Assembly (NCBI RefSeq): GCF_933775445.1
Contig: NC_065873.1
Span: 12,152,001 to 12,216,000 of the forward strand
Direction: 5' to 3'
Length of the DNA: 64,000 nucleotides
DNA from: Argentina anserina
Taxonomy: Eukaryota > Streptophyta > Magnoliopsida > Rosales > Rosaceae
Position 1 is the first letter of the stretch; every line of letters begins with the position of its first letter. Positions 37,248-50,003 of the stretch are shown here, in pieces. The notes under the pieces were generated by a model. It saw only the letters and a list, made by a program, of their open reading frames with translations. It ran no database searches and was not told where the DNA came from. The translations under genes and the position numbers were made by a program.

Positions 37248-37775
37248 TGTGTATATTCAATACAGTGAAACAAAGCAAATTCTTTGCAACCAAAGATCAA
37301 CCTGCATAGCACAAAGTCAAAACTATTAACTTCCTTCATATGCATTTCGGATTACTTTCCCAGAATCACTATCAATAAAGTTTAAACTGAAAAGAACTGA
37401 AAGGCAGAGAAAGAAAATGATCACTTTGCAGAATACAGAATTAGCAATCTTTAATACTGATTACATTTCTAAAATTTAAGCCGATCAAAATTACAACACA
37501 GAGAAGAAAACACAACCAGAAACCCTGTACACAGATGAAAACAACAAAATCCACCCGATTAATCTAGCATGCAACTCACCCCAGAATCAAGAAACTACAA
37601 TTCAGAGATAAAAGAAAACAAGCTCAAAGCTCCAATCTTGGTTCCTAATAGTTACATCTAACTGAAAAAAAAAAACCGATCTTTTTGTATAAAGCAAACG
37701 ACTTGAAAGATCAAAACATCAGAAGACAAGCAACATAGTTGAAATAAACGAACTGAAACAGAATTCAAAACTTAC

Positions 37776-38330
37776 AGTAGAAGAAACAGGACAAGAAGGA
37801 AGGTCCAAGAAAACTGCAGGTTGATGACAATCTGGAGAGAGCCTTATATATTCAAAGTCAGAGCTTGTGGAATAAAAGAAAGAAGCTTTGGCCCCAAAAT
37901 CAAAGAAGCAGCGATGACCTCGAATCAAATCCACCAATTATATAATGGGGTGGGGTCGCATGAGCAGAAGAAAGATCCCAAGAATAATATTTTCCCAAGA
38001 AAAACGTCCAAAAACTGACTTTTTCTTGATAGAACTTCTATCTGCCTAAAAAGCCAAGAAGGTTTTAGAAAATCTAAAGGGCTTTGGGGGGAGAAGTGTG
38101 AAGCTTAAACCCAAAGTGGGGGAGGGAAGAAGAAGAAGAAGAAGCAGCAGGAAAATTTGGAATCTTTTTTTTTTATCAAAGGAAAATTTGGAATCTTAGT
38201 TTGGAGATTCTGGGTCAGAGAGGAGATTTTTAGAATCCCAAGGAGGATTGACCATTTCCAAACAAGGTAAACGTGAAAAGTAGAGAGAGATAGAGAGATG
38301 AAAGTCAGACATGGAAGTTACGAAGCGTGT
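37776..38330 (-). promoter_or_regulatory. 5' leader exon and promoter region of the choline kinase gene
   Basis: On the minus strand, CTTCTACT followed by GTAAGTTTTG (37775 downward) is a good donor, pairing with an acceptor before 37301, so a leader intron of about 470 bp is inferred. The leader upstream is purine-rich and includes AGAAGAAGAAGAAGAAG. A 17-bp GGAAAATTTGGAATCTT direct repeat lies at about 38151-38197. The transcription start was not determined. Confidence 0.5.
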
Positions 38331-38339
38331 TGTGGTTTC

Positions 38340-39788
38340 TCTCCTTTTATTAGATAAGTATCGAAGCATTGGACCATATGGGATTACGGCGTAGAGGGGA
38401 CCATAATGTGAGACTTCATTTCTGGGTGAAATTGAAGGAATTGAAAACGAATTAGGTGATGATGAACGCGTGAAAATCTGGTTTTAGTCAAAACGTGTGT
38501 AAACGGGACATGTTCTGTCGGCCGAGTCCCTACAAAGCGGGGCTCTTGGAAGATAGGCAGGAATATTGCCAAAACCTTTCGTACTATACTTGCAAATTGT
38601 GTTGTACTCATGTTTAATGTAATGTGATATCAATGTTGAAATATTGATAATGAGATTCGGCTTTGGACCTCACATATTTTTGTTGTTGGTATCTTTGTTC
38701 TAGAGATGAATCACTATTGTTCTTTTTTGGGAAGAGAGGAGAGAAGAAAATTCATTATCACAACAGTCGGGATAACTTTTCAAAAATCTCAACTGCAACT
38801 CATGTAGAACCCACGTTTACAGGTATCAAAAACCTGTATCTCGAGGAACCACCACTCAATCTGCCACAGATACAAGCCGATAACAACTCGAGATTCAACA
38901 AACACAATCTAGTGTCGATCACCAACATCAAATGCAAATTCCCGCAAAGAAAATGGTTTTCTCTCAGACATTCTCTTTTTGGTGAGAAGAACAAAATCTC
39001 TATCCCCAAGATCAACCATAACCAGCAGAAAATCAGAACCACCATCAATCGATCACCACCAGACTTAGCAACTCACTAAATGAGTCGTCGAAGACTCTAG
39101 AATTACAAACGTAAACAACTTCAACTCCACCGCCAGGTCCTTAAGGAGGCATACCTACGGCCGTACAGAGAAGGAAAACAAGCAACCAAAGGATTGCCAT
39201 AGTTTGGTAAATTTGTTTGATTTTCAGAACCCTAGTCGTCGACACTAGATAGAAAAGCGATAGGTTTTACTAAAAGGTACTTCACTTATTAAGAATAGTT
39301 TGTGTTTGCGAACTTGCTAAACCTTATTCATTTCCTATTAAATTGACTTATTTAGTTAAGGGCGTATTAAAATACTGCATAAGGAACAAGATTGGAAAAG
39401 TGTGCGAATAACATCACGTTTGCCCTCCTCGCTGAGGGAGAGGAGTAACTAACGACAAAGGCACAGTGGTAAAAAAAAAAAAAAGGTCGTCGGAGCTCCA
39501 AACTCTCATCACTGCCTCCAATTTCAATATCCCCAGAACTTGCTTGCAAGGTTTGAGGATTGGGCTAAGCAGGGGATAAGGTGGCAAATTGAATGATGAT
39601 GCTCTCAAGGCCAAAGGTGGCCAGACGGTGGCACTGCAACCTGGAGAAGAGCGCGAGAGAGTTCCCCCAGTTCTCCATCTATTCCTTTTATATTTTCCAC
39701 TGACTTATAATCCAACGACAGTGTAAGATTTGACGTCTCAGATTTATTGTAATAATTTTATAATTTTTATCGATATTCCCTAGTAATC
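38340..39788. other. Intergenic DNA between choline kinase and SAM carrier genes
   Basis: Short open frames occur on both strands (for example 38663-39079), but none matches a family I know. On the minus strand, sequence around 39240 with AACCCTA and nearby CCGTAGG resembles a gene or retroelement leader, without enough to call it. Confidence 0.35.
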
Positions 39789-40342
39789 TAAGTATCACGG
39801 ATACGGACACGATTTGATACGTAGACACGGCATATAAAAATTTTTTTGAACACGGACACGTGGTGGACACGTTAATTAAATATTATTTTTAATATATATA
39901 TATATATATATTTATTTATTTAAAAAAATATTTTATAAATTTGAAAGTATTTAGAATTTTAGATGTATATATATGTCAAAGTGTGCATTAAAATGATGAA
40001 AACATAACTTGTTAGAATTGCTAAAGACTTGATAAGTACCTTGGATAACCAAGGTTCGAATCCCACCACAAGCATTCTTATTTTTACCACGAGTTTCTCT
40101 CCTTATATATATTAGAGTGTGCATAAATATAAGTATATAACAAAAATTGAAATTGTTGGAATGATTGAGGAGTTGTTGAGTGCCTTGGATGACCAAGGTT
40201 CGATTCTCACCATAAGCACTTTCATTTTTGTTATGGGTTGGTGCATGTCTGCGTGTCCGAACCGTGTCCAAAATCAGTTCGCGTGTCCGTGTCCGTGTCG
40301 GACACGCAATACGGTGTCATGAGCACGTGTCCGTGCTACCTA
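39789..40342 (+). mobile_element. Mutator-like MITE, copy 1 (554 bp), CACGGACACG ends
   Basis: The left end TAAGTATCACGGATACGGAC and right end GTCCGTGCTACCTA are inverted repeats, each with further GGACACG/CGTGTCC runs. Flanking 10-mers CCTAGTAATC and GTTAATAATT are only weakly alike, so the target duplication is unclear. The interior carries a direct duplication of about 145 bp spacing whose units include CCAAGGTTCGAATCCCACC and CCAAGGTTCGATTCTCACC. An inverted copy lies at 48799-49275. Confidence 0.65.
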
Positions 40343-40781
40343 GTTAATAATTAATCATTGAAGAACCATAATTACGACTTTAGTTAAATCCCCAAAATAT
40401 TTGGCAGCATTGATTTTAAAATTATGATACAAAATAAAATGTGAAATAATTTATGATATAAGATTTATTGTTGAAGAAAACAAAACATGAAATAATTGAT
40501 GATATAAGATTTATTGTTGTTTATATTTGTATGATGTGTCTTTTTTTTGTGTTGAAATCAATTAAAAAAAGATCTTCATTTCGAACTTAGAATGGGGAAA
40601 GGGTAGCACCACACATACAAACTAGTACAATTGTATAAATCAATAGGTGTTTGCCGGATCTATAAAAGATTAAAGATAGGCTAGACATAGATCTCTTGTT
40701 TGGAAAAAGAAGTCGTCTTCATTTTCATTTTGGAAAAAAAAAAGAGTTAGCTCAGCAGCAGTTCCAAATCGTGCACCGGCA

Positions 40782-43700
40782 ATGCAACCGGAATCTTGTC
40801 AGCCACATCCACATGGTTACCTTTCTTAATCTCTTCTCATGTCTCTGTCTCTCTCACCCAACTCGATCGGCTTAAACTGATCCGTCTGATCGCAGATGTC
40901 ATAAGCTGCAAAACGAGTGAAGACCCAAATGCCTCGCCATTTGATTTCTTGGGTGTATTCTGCGGTATGTATCACTAACATTTCCAGTCTTTAGAAACAT
41001 GTCGTTATCACATTATTGAGTATCTTGGGTTTTGGGTTTTGGTTGCAGATAGTGTCATAGCTGGTGGTGCTGCTGGTGTTGTTGTGGAAGCCGCATTGTA
41101 CCCAATTGACACCATTAAAACTCGATTACAGGCATGTTTTTTCTATAACGACCATTTTGTTTATGTGTGTTTGGGCTGTCTTTTAGGGAGTGATATATTT
41201 TGGTTACTTTTTTTTTTGAAACTGTTGGCATTTTCTGTTGCATTCACTCTCAGGTTGCTCATGCTGGAGGAAAGATTATGTTGAAGGGCCTATATTCCGG
41301 GTTGGCTGGAAATCTTGCCGGTGTTTTACCGTAAGTAGATTTTTTTTATTTCTCTCCTTATTTCCTTGAGATTTTTAAAGATGGGCATTCAGAGTATATA
41401 TTAGTGCGATGAACAGGGTTGCATATTTGTTGTTCTAGTGTGTCCACATCTGAGAAATGAGACATAGGCAATTAGTTATTTTTAGGATTTGGGCATGTCC
41501 AATCAATGCCAACTGGTTTTGGTGTGATGCTCGAGGTTGAATTATTTGTATTAGAGCATATTATCTCATGTGGGAATGACTGGCGTCCTTCATGTGGTCC
41601 AAGTCACCGAGTTTAAGCTGTTTCAGTGTATGCGTTGAATATATTGCCACACGGGAAGGGGCATACAACCCTGCAAAAGAGTTTAGAAGTTCCTCCACTC
41701 AATGTGAAGTGATTTCGAGTTTGACGCTTAAATGACTTATGTTATTCAGTTATTGGATCAGTATCAGTACTGTAATACACGAATTCATTTCAGTTCGAAA
41801 ACCAGCTTTATAAGTCTTTCCACTAAGTCCCAATTAGATTTGAGTTTCCCAGATAAATTATGTTAAAGAACCTTTCTTTTGTTTGTTACAGAGGGGGCAC
41901 AGAGGCCAAAAGAAAAGAAACTAACAACAGAAAAAATTAGGAAGCCACAGCATTCCCAGAATTCCTGGGTCTAGCAACATTGTAAAGATCATTTATGTTA
42001 AAGAACCTTTGGTCACTAGGTGAGATTTATATGCATCACGTTCTGCAACGCTGGAACTCATTTCTGGTTGGAGAAACCAGCTATATTGCTTTAACATCAA
42101 TTATTTTATTTTCAAGCCTATGAGCAAGTATACTAAGAAAGCTTCAGATGTGTATTAGTTTCTGGAGTTCAAAGTAACATATATATAAAATAAAATACAA
42201 ATTTATTACTTTTGTGTACAGATGTTTTAGTGAGATTGTTCTTTCTTTCCAGGTGCATTCATGTCTTTGTATTTTCTCTTTTGTGTCCTCTTTCATTTTA
42301 TGTAATTTTCCGAAACTTTTCTTGCTAACAGGTCAATGGAGGGTCCAATCTTGTCCAAAAACTACTTTCTGACTTAACTATTTGATTATTCACTGTTATA
42401 ATTTTGTTGTACACGAGAAAGCTATCTGATTTTGTTGTTATATCATCAATTTTCCTCAATCTTTTGGACATGAACAAGAATCATTCAAAATGAAAATGAG
42501 TAGGCACCCATTTTGCGATTGTTTCTCATGATTTAGAAAGCACTTGCATTATTGAATCTAACTCTATAAACTTTCCCAAGAAATCAAGCATCCCATTAGT
42601 GGAAGAAAGTGCTGGATGATATTACAATAGATCACTGTCATTTGTCTATTGAAAGAGCATTTAGATTTTCATTTGGAACAATTCCATACAAGAGGAGTGC
42701 AAAATTAATTATTTTAATTGCTGATTTTCTCTCATTCAATGTTATGCGGGTGATAGATTCTTTTTCCTCACAGGGCTTCTGCTATATTTGTTGGTGTATA
42801 TGAACCTACGAAGCAGAAATTGCTGAAGTCACTCCCAGATAATCTCAGTGCCTTAGCTCATCTGGTATGTTCCCTTGTGTTTCATATATGAGGGCTGACG
42901 TTAAGATTCTATGAAAAATGATTCTTAAATAATTGAACAGTTACAAGCTGATTAATTATGCAGTTTTCTAGCAAAAACTTCCATAAGAAGTTTGGGGACA
43001 TCATGTTTGGGGAATGTTAATTAGTGAGCTACAAAATACATAAATCTAACACATAATTATAAAGTTTAAGTTTCTGTAGTAGACATAATTTCTGAAGTAG
43101 ACTGATTGATTGGTAGTAGAACTATCTTCCATCACTTAACATCCACTTCTCACTGTAGTAGTATTGGTTTTTTTTTAGAGGATAGTAATAGTGTTGGTAA
43201 TAGTAATAGTAGTATTGGTTGATGGTAGGGAAAAGTAGAACTTTCAGTGTACAAGATCAGGCCATTATTATTTTAACAGGTATTCAGACATCAATCAGAC
43301 TGCAGGTGCTATTGGAGGTGCTGCTTCTTCTATTGTACGAGTGCCAACAGAGGTAGTTAATCTGATTTTATTCATATTTCATTATTATATTTTATTTTAT
43401 TTTATTTTGTCTTCTGCATGTTATCGAGTTATCCATTTTCAGGTTATCAAGCAAAGGATGCAAACTGCGCAGTTTGCTTCTGCCCCAGATGCTGTTCGCC
43501 TTATTATTGCTAAGGAGGGTTTCAAAGGTCTTTACGTGGTACATCACATTCAGCGTTTTCCATTCTTAATTTCTCCTACTGAATCAAGTTTTCAATCTGC
43601 AAGTTTGTTTGGTAAAAGATAGCAAATATCACTCAGAAAAAGAGTAGCTAAGTTACTTTGAAATAGAGGCCTAACTTTCTTTCTTCCTATTTATATAGAT

Positions 43701-46700
43701 GTTTTTCTTAATGGAAAATTAATTTTATTTGTTTGTAAACTGTTTATGGTGCTGATGCCTTGATCGTCTTTCGAGATTGCAGGGGTATGGATCATTTCTA
43801 TTGCGAGATTTACCATTTGATGCACTTCAGTTTTGCATCTATGAGCAGCTTCAAATAGGTTTTAAACTAGCGGTAAGATACAATACATTATATCATATTT
43901 AAATATCTAATGGAAATATTCAAGGAAATTGTAAAACCAAAACAAAGACCTCCATTCAAAGAAAAGCATCATTTTCCTTGATCAGAAAATTTATTAATTT
44001 CTGCTCATAATTACAATCTACTGAATTCTGCCTACAAGGATGAAAACCTTTTGCATCTGAAATAGTTCCCTAGTCGTTATTCACCTGTACGGCTGGACCT
44101 AATACCTATGTACATAAAAGTTCGTGGTTGTAAAAATGATGCATGATCAATTTCTGTCCCAGGAAGCTGGACCTGGTTTTACTTGAATTGATATTGTCTC
44201 AACTTTTGCATTTATACTATTATAGTTTCTTAATCTTGCAATTTGGTCCAGAATCACCTTTAGTTGGCAATTTATGGTGTAAAGTCACATTTCTTATCAT
44301 AGAGATGCCACAAGTTTCTTTATGTGCTCGTAAATTGACCATGGTAATCTCCCGTATGATAAACAGATGGCATTTCTGATCGAAATGTTCTTTTTTATGC
44401 CTAATTGCAACGTTAACAAACTATTAGGTTATAATTACCAGAACAGTCTTGTTCAAATTACAGAGACCAATGATATGATTTAATTAATAGTTTAAAAAGA
44501 ATAAAAATCTGTTCATGCTCAGAAGGAAAGACACATTTTATGGATAATTGTAATTAATCATGTCAAACCATATGTAGAATACAATGGAAAGATGCTGGAC
44601 AAGGTTTCTGCAACTTCCATTTTCTCTGCCTAAATTGTATTTTTTTTTTGTGGATCTGCAGTGAAATATGTAGATGTGTCTTCTTATAAATCTAATCTAA
44701 CTATTCTGACTTCCCTGTAGGCACGAAGAGATCTGAATGACCCTGAAGTTGCTATGATTGGTGCTTTTGCTGGTAATTTAATATCTAAACTAATTTTTAA
44801 GTGTCACTTGGCTGCCTTTTTTTTTTTAATCACGATGTGCATGTATGTTTCTTCCTGTTATTATCCTTAGGATATAATGTATGGTACAATAGCCTATGTG
44901 CATCTGAGTATGTGTGAAGATCATACATTTACACATGAAGCCGGTGCCGAGAGGACCCTCCTTTTAAAATTTGAGGATTTTTTAATCTTTTTTAATAGGA
45001 TTAGACCTAAAATAATTGTTTCAACCTTTTCTTACATTCCGATGTAAGAATAGTAAAAACATCAACCAAATTCCTAATATTATGGTCATTGAAACTGTGC
45101 AAACAAATGTTGCAGGTTAGATAAAATTAGAACGAATTTGATCTAACCGAATAGATTTACGTTTTTCAGTGTGGTTAGTTTATTAGTTGGATTGATATGC
45201 GCACACGTACTAGAGAATGAGTGATTTATTATCTATAAACATACTAAAACTAATGTGATCCTCAAATTTCTAGGGCAAGGACATTCCTGTCTTGAACCTC
45301 CCTCTGTGTGCATGTGTGTGTGTAAACAAATTAAACATCTGCACCTTTTTGTAATTGTTGACCCTCCTTTCACCTTTCATGAAGCATCCTAAATGCAAAA
45401 AATTGTGAGCCCATATGCACAGACACTATACAAATGTATTATCTAGATCACCTCCTTGCAATGGTGTCTTTATACTCTGACGCAGGCACGCAGCCCTGAT
45501 TGAAATTTTGTCTGTTCCTCCTTTAGAACTTTTATTTCACAACCTAGGCTGGCTACAAAGTCAATGTGGAAAGATACTAATATATGAAACTATTAGTAGT
45601 TGGTTCCATAGAAAATATTTTTTGAGGTGTCTTTCTATCATGATAGAATCAAACTTTTTTTAAAACTAAAAAAAAGAAAGGGAAGAAGTTCTTAGTCAAG
45701 ATCGTTTTTAGCATGTCAACTTGTGGAGATGTAAAGAATGGCATTACGAATTTTTCCATCCCCTGAAGGTATTTGTAGTGAGTGGTGATTTGTTTATCTG
45801 AAGTTCTGAACAGCTTCCATATAAGACCAGATCGGACCAAGTTGGGATCCATCGATCTAATAAGTGCACTGAGGTTACTTGTATTTTGTAACGAGTAGAG
45901 CATTAAGCTTCAGTTCAACATTTGTATAAAGAAGATAACATTTGATAGCCTCGTTGTACTTTTACCACTCTAGGATGTTCAGCCTCACAATATAGTATCC
46001 ATGATGGTATAATTCAGTTTAGAATCTGACTGAGAAATGGCTACCCATGTAATGATTTCCAATTTCCATGCATTTGGGTTTTTCCTTCCAGGAATGGAAC
46101 CTGTACATGTGAGCTTGGTTGCTCAATGTATATGAGTAACTCTTTTGCGCCAGGTGAATCATGTATATACATTGTGCTGTTTACTAATAAACTTTTCAAT
46201 CTAATGTCACTAACTTTTAGGTGCAATAACTGGTGCTTTAACTACTCCTCTTGATGTGATAAAAACGAGATTAATGGTTCAGGTATTGGTTTCCATATCC
46301 CTATTCACTGTTCCTTTTTCTTTTCTTTTTTGTTTTCTTGATGTGATAAAAAATTTATTCCGCCATTTTTTCTTTACTTCAAAATCTTTGCAGGGATCTG
46401 GAAATCAGTACCAAGGAATTTGTGACTGTATTGGGACCATAATAAGAGAAGAAGGAAATCATGCTCTTTGGAAGGTTTGCTCAATATCTCATAAAAATTG
46501 GTCCTTTTGAGATAGAATGCTTGTACTTTCTTCTTTCTTATTTTTCTCTATTTTGAAAATGCAATTTGCCCTCCAGTCTCTATTTTACTTGCCCTTGCTT
46601 TTAATGAGAAATTTTATTTTCTTTTGTTGTTTTGTTTGTTTTCTGTGTTTTTTTTTCTGTTTTTCTTTAAATGGGTAGCTGCTTCATTGTTTAAGCACTT

Positions 46701-47540
46701 TTTATCTGGAAGTTATAATTTTCTCAATTAGCAGCTCACATCCTTTTACAAAATGTCGTAAGCTTTTCATATCTGCTCTGCATCACATATCCTGGCATGT
46801 GGCAGAGAATTACCATGTCTTGATTTTTATCCAGTTAATGCATAACTTTTTCTTTTGATGCTGTGCACTGTATTTCCTTCATGCTCCATTTGAGTTTCAA
46901 AAGGGAAAAAAAAACTTGCTAATACATAAAAATTGTGTATTCTACACTAATACGCTTTGGACATAAAGAAGTATAGTAGAATGGAAGATCAAATTACTAC
47001 CAACTATAGGAAATTAGTGGGAAAAGTGAACTTAGTTTTACAGCGTGTTCCATTGATCAATTATAATAAGTATATATTACCACTTACCCCAACATTCTCA
47101 TACCCCAGAACCCAGAGATACGCTACAAATTGGACTATCAAGTCATGTTTACAGCTATTCTATGGCTTAATAATGTCTTTGATTATCAATTATGGAGCGA
47201 AAATCTGAAGACTTTACCCAATGCAGTGATTCGTTTATAGTTTTCAGCTAAAACTTAAAAATAAATGTGGTATGTGCTTAAAGAATCAACCCTACAGTAT
47301 CTGTTTTGGTACAACATTAGTGTTGAAAATGGTTCAACATTAGTGTTGAAAATGCAAATCATTTCATTTGTTAATGACTGGCAATTCCTTGAGCTTCTCT
47401 TCTGCCATTTGCTGCAGGGCATTGGGCCACGAGTACTGTGGATAGGTATTGGAGGTTCGATTTTCTTTGGTGTTCTTGAAAGGACGAAGCAAATACTTGA
47501 GCAAAGGCGCATCAGGGATCAGGATTCCAAGCATTACTGA
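40782..47540 (+). CDS. SAMC: S-adenosylmethionine carrier (mitochondrial carrier family)
   Basis: It exchanges SAM for S-adenosylhomocysteine across a mitochondrial or plastid inner membrane, supplying organellar methylation. Exons: 40782-40815, 40896-40964, 41049-41131, 41254-41330, 42774-42864, 43299-43352, 43443-43538, 43783-43872, 44721-44772, 46221-46282, 46394-46474, 47418-47540; phases join to 303 aa. Three carrier repeats carry PIDTIKTRLQ (53-62), PTEVIKQRMQ (134-143) and PLDVIKTRLM (225-234). Other family segments are GLYSGLAGNLAGVLPASAIF, GSFLLRDLPFDALQFCIYEQ and GIGPRVLWIGIGGSIFFGVL. The intron after Q62 starts GC (41132), an apparent GC-AG intron. The first two exons are inferred: the reading upstream of FDFLGVFC has no in-frame ATG, but splicing an 80-bp pyrimidine-rich intron (40816-40895) links an ATG at 40782 in frame. 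The start is therefore the weak point; the rest is solid. A degraded N-terminus or an upstream start is possible. Confidence 0.88.
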
Positions 47541-48798
47541 AGCTAATTGATATGTGTTTTGATGGTTAGGATGCACACAGTAGGTGCTAGGCAAATATTT
47601 TGAACTAGTTTGCTTCATAAAATCTAAAAAGAAAGGGTAGATGTCAGTCTGCTTGAATGTGTAAACGAGAAACGTAATCCTAGTTGCCTTGTAATGGTCT
47701 ACTTAAGTATACTCATAAACTTTAAATTAGTATTATGTAGCTTATGATTCACTTATGATGAGTTTTGACTTTTGAGAGCATGTCTTTGCTCTAGAGTATT
47801 CTAGGGTTCTCTTGGCACTTCCTTTCCCGTCTTCTGGTACCTGCCTCCATGGTTACTGATGACGTTGCATCAACCTTGGTGTCCTAGATCTCGCCGCTGA
47901 CAATCATGATATTAGGTCACCCTTCTTCCGCTTAGTCCTCACCCGCTGGCTCTTCATATTACTAAGCAGATATTGTATTAGTGTTCCTCCTGATTATATA
48001 CGGGTCACCACATTGACTTGGATGTTAGTTGGCATGAGTTGCGAACTTCCCATTCAGAGTCTGTGAAATCTCCTATTGATCTCTACTTTCATTAAACTCC
48101 ATTTGCAGATCATGTGGAGGACTCCCAAGACTTCTGCCACATTCTTGTAGAAGTCTTCAACTACATTAACCCGTCCAATGTGCGAAGCGATAAAGATATG
48201 TTCAAGACTAGTCTAATCGGTCGCAGGCTAAACTGATGATTCCATCACATCTCCAACAGCGTGCATGTTTCTGGATTGCAGTTGTTCAGCATGTATGTAT
48301 GGGGTTCTTTTTGGCCTTCTCAATTTAAACTCTTTCCTCTTTGCTGTAGGCTCTTCGGTTTACATCTACCTAGTAAAAAACAACTATAGCAAATACGCAT
48401 ATTCTAAACCGGAGCCCTCCCAGCGTATTTGCGTCAATATTCCCGGCCTGCCATTCCTGATCCATGTTGAAATCCTCCATTGATCAGGAAGTCACACCTA
48501 GCTAGCTCTGTGGCGTCGTTGTCTCTGGTCTGACTGGACATGCTTGATATCTCTCGCAAGAACGGCGTCGCTCATGCCAGGCCTGATGCGTCACTATTGA
48601 CGTGTCTGGGTGCTGGAAGGAAATGTTGGTGTCCAAGCTAGCTTGATCGAGATCGATTTAGGGTTCTAGGGGGTGGTCCATATCCTTGGACCTTACGTAG
48701 TTTTTAGACTCTCGGCGTGTCCCTATCATGACGGATTCCTTGCCACGCAAGCTCTCAACATGAACTCTTATCCTTCTGGGTTCATATCACTAACCACC
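47541..48798. other. 3' region of SAM carrier gene and intergenic DNA
   Basis: The first 200-300 bases are probably 3' untranslated sequence. From about 47800 to 48680 the DNA is GC-richer and may be old retroelement or gene debris, but no reading in either direction is recognisable. Confidence 0.35.
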
Positions 48799-49275
48799 TA
48801 TGAAGCACGCACATGTGTTTCGGACACGCGAACTGACTTTGGACACGGTCCAGACACGCGGACACACACCAATTCATAATAAAAGTGAAAGTCATCCACG
48901 GCACTCAACAACTCCTCAACCATTCCAACAGATTCAGTGTTTGTTATATTTATGCACACTTTAATATACATAAGCAGAGAAACTCGTGATAAAAATAAAA
49001 ATGCTTGTGGTGGGATTCGAACCTTGGTTATCCAAGGTACTTATCAAGTTATGTTTTCATCATTTTAATGCACACTTTGACATATATATACATCTAAAAT
49101 TCTAAATACTTTCAATTTATAAATTATTTTTTTAAATAAATATATATATATATTAAAAATAATTTTTAATTAACATGTCCACCACGTGTCCGTGTCCAAA
49201 AACAGTTCTATATGTCGTGTCTACGTATCGAATCGTGTCCAATACGGGCACTCGTGTCCGTGTCCGTGCTACTTA
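48799..49275 (-). mobile_element. Mutator-like MITE, copy 2 (477 bp), inverted to copy 1
   Basis: It is the reverse complement of the family at 39789-40342. The ends are TATGAAGCACGCAC and GTCCGTGCTACTTA, flanked by 10-mers ACTAACCACC and GCTAACCAAC (8 of 10 alike), which suggests a 9-11 bp target duplication as in Mutator-like elements. It contains the GGGATTCGAACCTTGG segment (49014-49029) once, and looks shorter than copy 1 by one internal unit or part of one. Confidence 0.65.
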
Positions 49276-49332
49276 GCTAACCAACTACCAGAGTTGGAAG
49301 TTCAACAGACCAGGATGACGTTTATATTATTG

Positions 49333-49844
49333 TAGGGGTGGGCATAAAAAACGGAAATCCTGATCCCGTCCCGATCCCGTCTCGTTTCATAATAGTCGGA
49401 TGGGACGTGGGACAAATAATTTATATCTCGTTTCGTCCCGTCCCGTCCCGTCCCACCTTTAATAAAAACTTAAAAATTCTTATATATTTGTATCAAAATG
49501 AAACTAATTTATGTTCTTAATAACTCCAAAATTATATCAACTCAAATAATACTGGTACATTATAATATTTTGAACATAATATGCATTTTTTTGTTAAAAT
49601 TTCATTATTGAATGTTACTTTATTGATGAAAAAGTAAAAATATAAGTTTTTATTTAACTTCATATGAAGGTGGGATTTGTCCCATCCCGTCCCGATCTCG
49701 TCCCGTTCCAACCGGGATTAATTCCGAGTGGGATGCATTCTTAAAAACCTTCGTCCCGTCCCGATCCCGTTCCGATTCAAAAGAGTGGGACAGGACGTGG
49801 GATAAGCCCTGTCCCGTCCCATCCCGTCTCGTGCCCACCCCCTA
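49333..49844. mobile_element. hAT MITE (512 bp) rich in GTCCC/GGGAC
   Basis: It starts TAGGGGTGGGCA and ends TGCCCACCCCCTA, inverted repeats with one extra C, flanked by perfect 8-bp duplications TATTATTG (49325-49332 and 49845-49852). The subterminal regions contain many CCCGTCCCG pentamer/decamer runs and the middle is AT-rich. There is no coding capacity. The 8-bp duplication and TAGGG ends identify a hAT-derived element. Confidence 0.85.
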
Positions 49845-50003
49845 TATTATTGCATGTAGGTCAGTTCTAATTACACTTGGATGAAAAGCTGTTTGAAAGA
49901 ATAGGAAAAATTTATATCCAGGCTTTTCTATTTTAATATTTTAGTTTATAAGAAATGGTTATTTATACATCATATATAATATATTGTTTAATTTAAAGAG
50001 TAA

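Noticed and set aside
38663..39079. 138-codon plus-strand frame between choline kinase and SAM carrier
   Set aside because: No recognisable family, low-complexity composition and a competing frame on the other strand. Kept only as part of the intergenic description.
40045..40062. tRNA gene suggested by GGTTCGAATCCC
   Set aside because: Only the T-arm/B-box-like part is present; no acceptor stem, D-arm or anticodon arm pairs around it, and it is part of a repeated MITE.
33992..47540. Functional cluster of choline kinase and SAM carrier (both linked to phosphatidylcholine methylation chemistry)
   Set aside because: Neighbouring plant genes are usually unrelated in function. The link is indirect and nothing in the sequence shows shared regulation.
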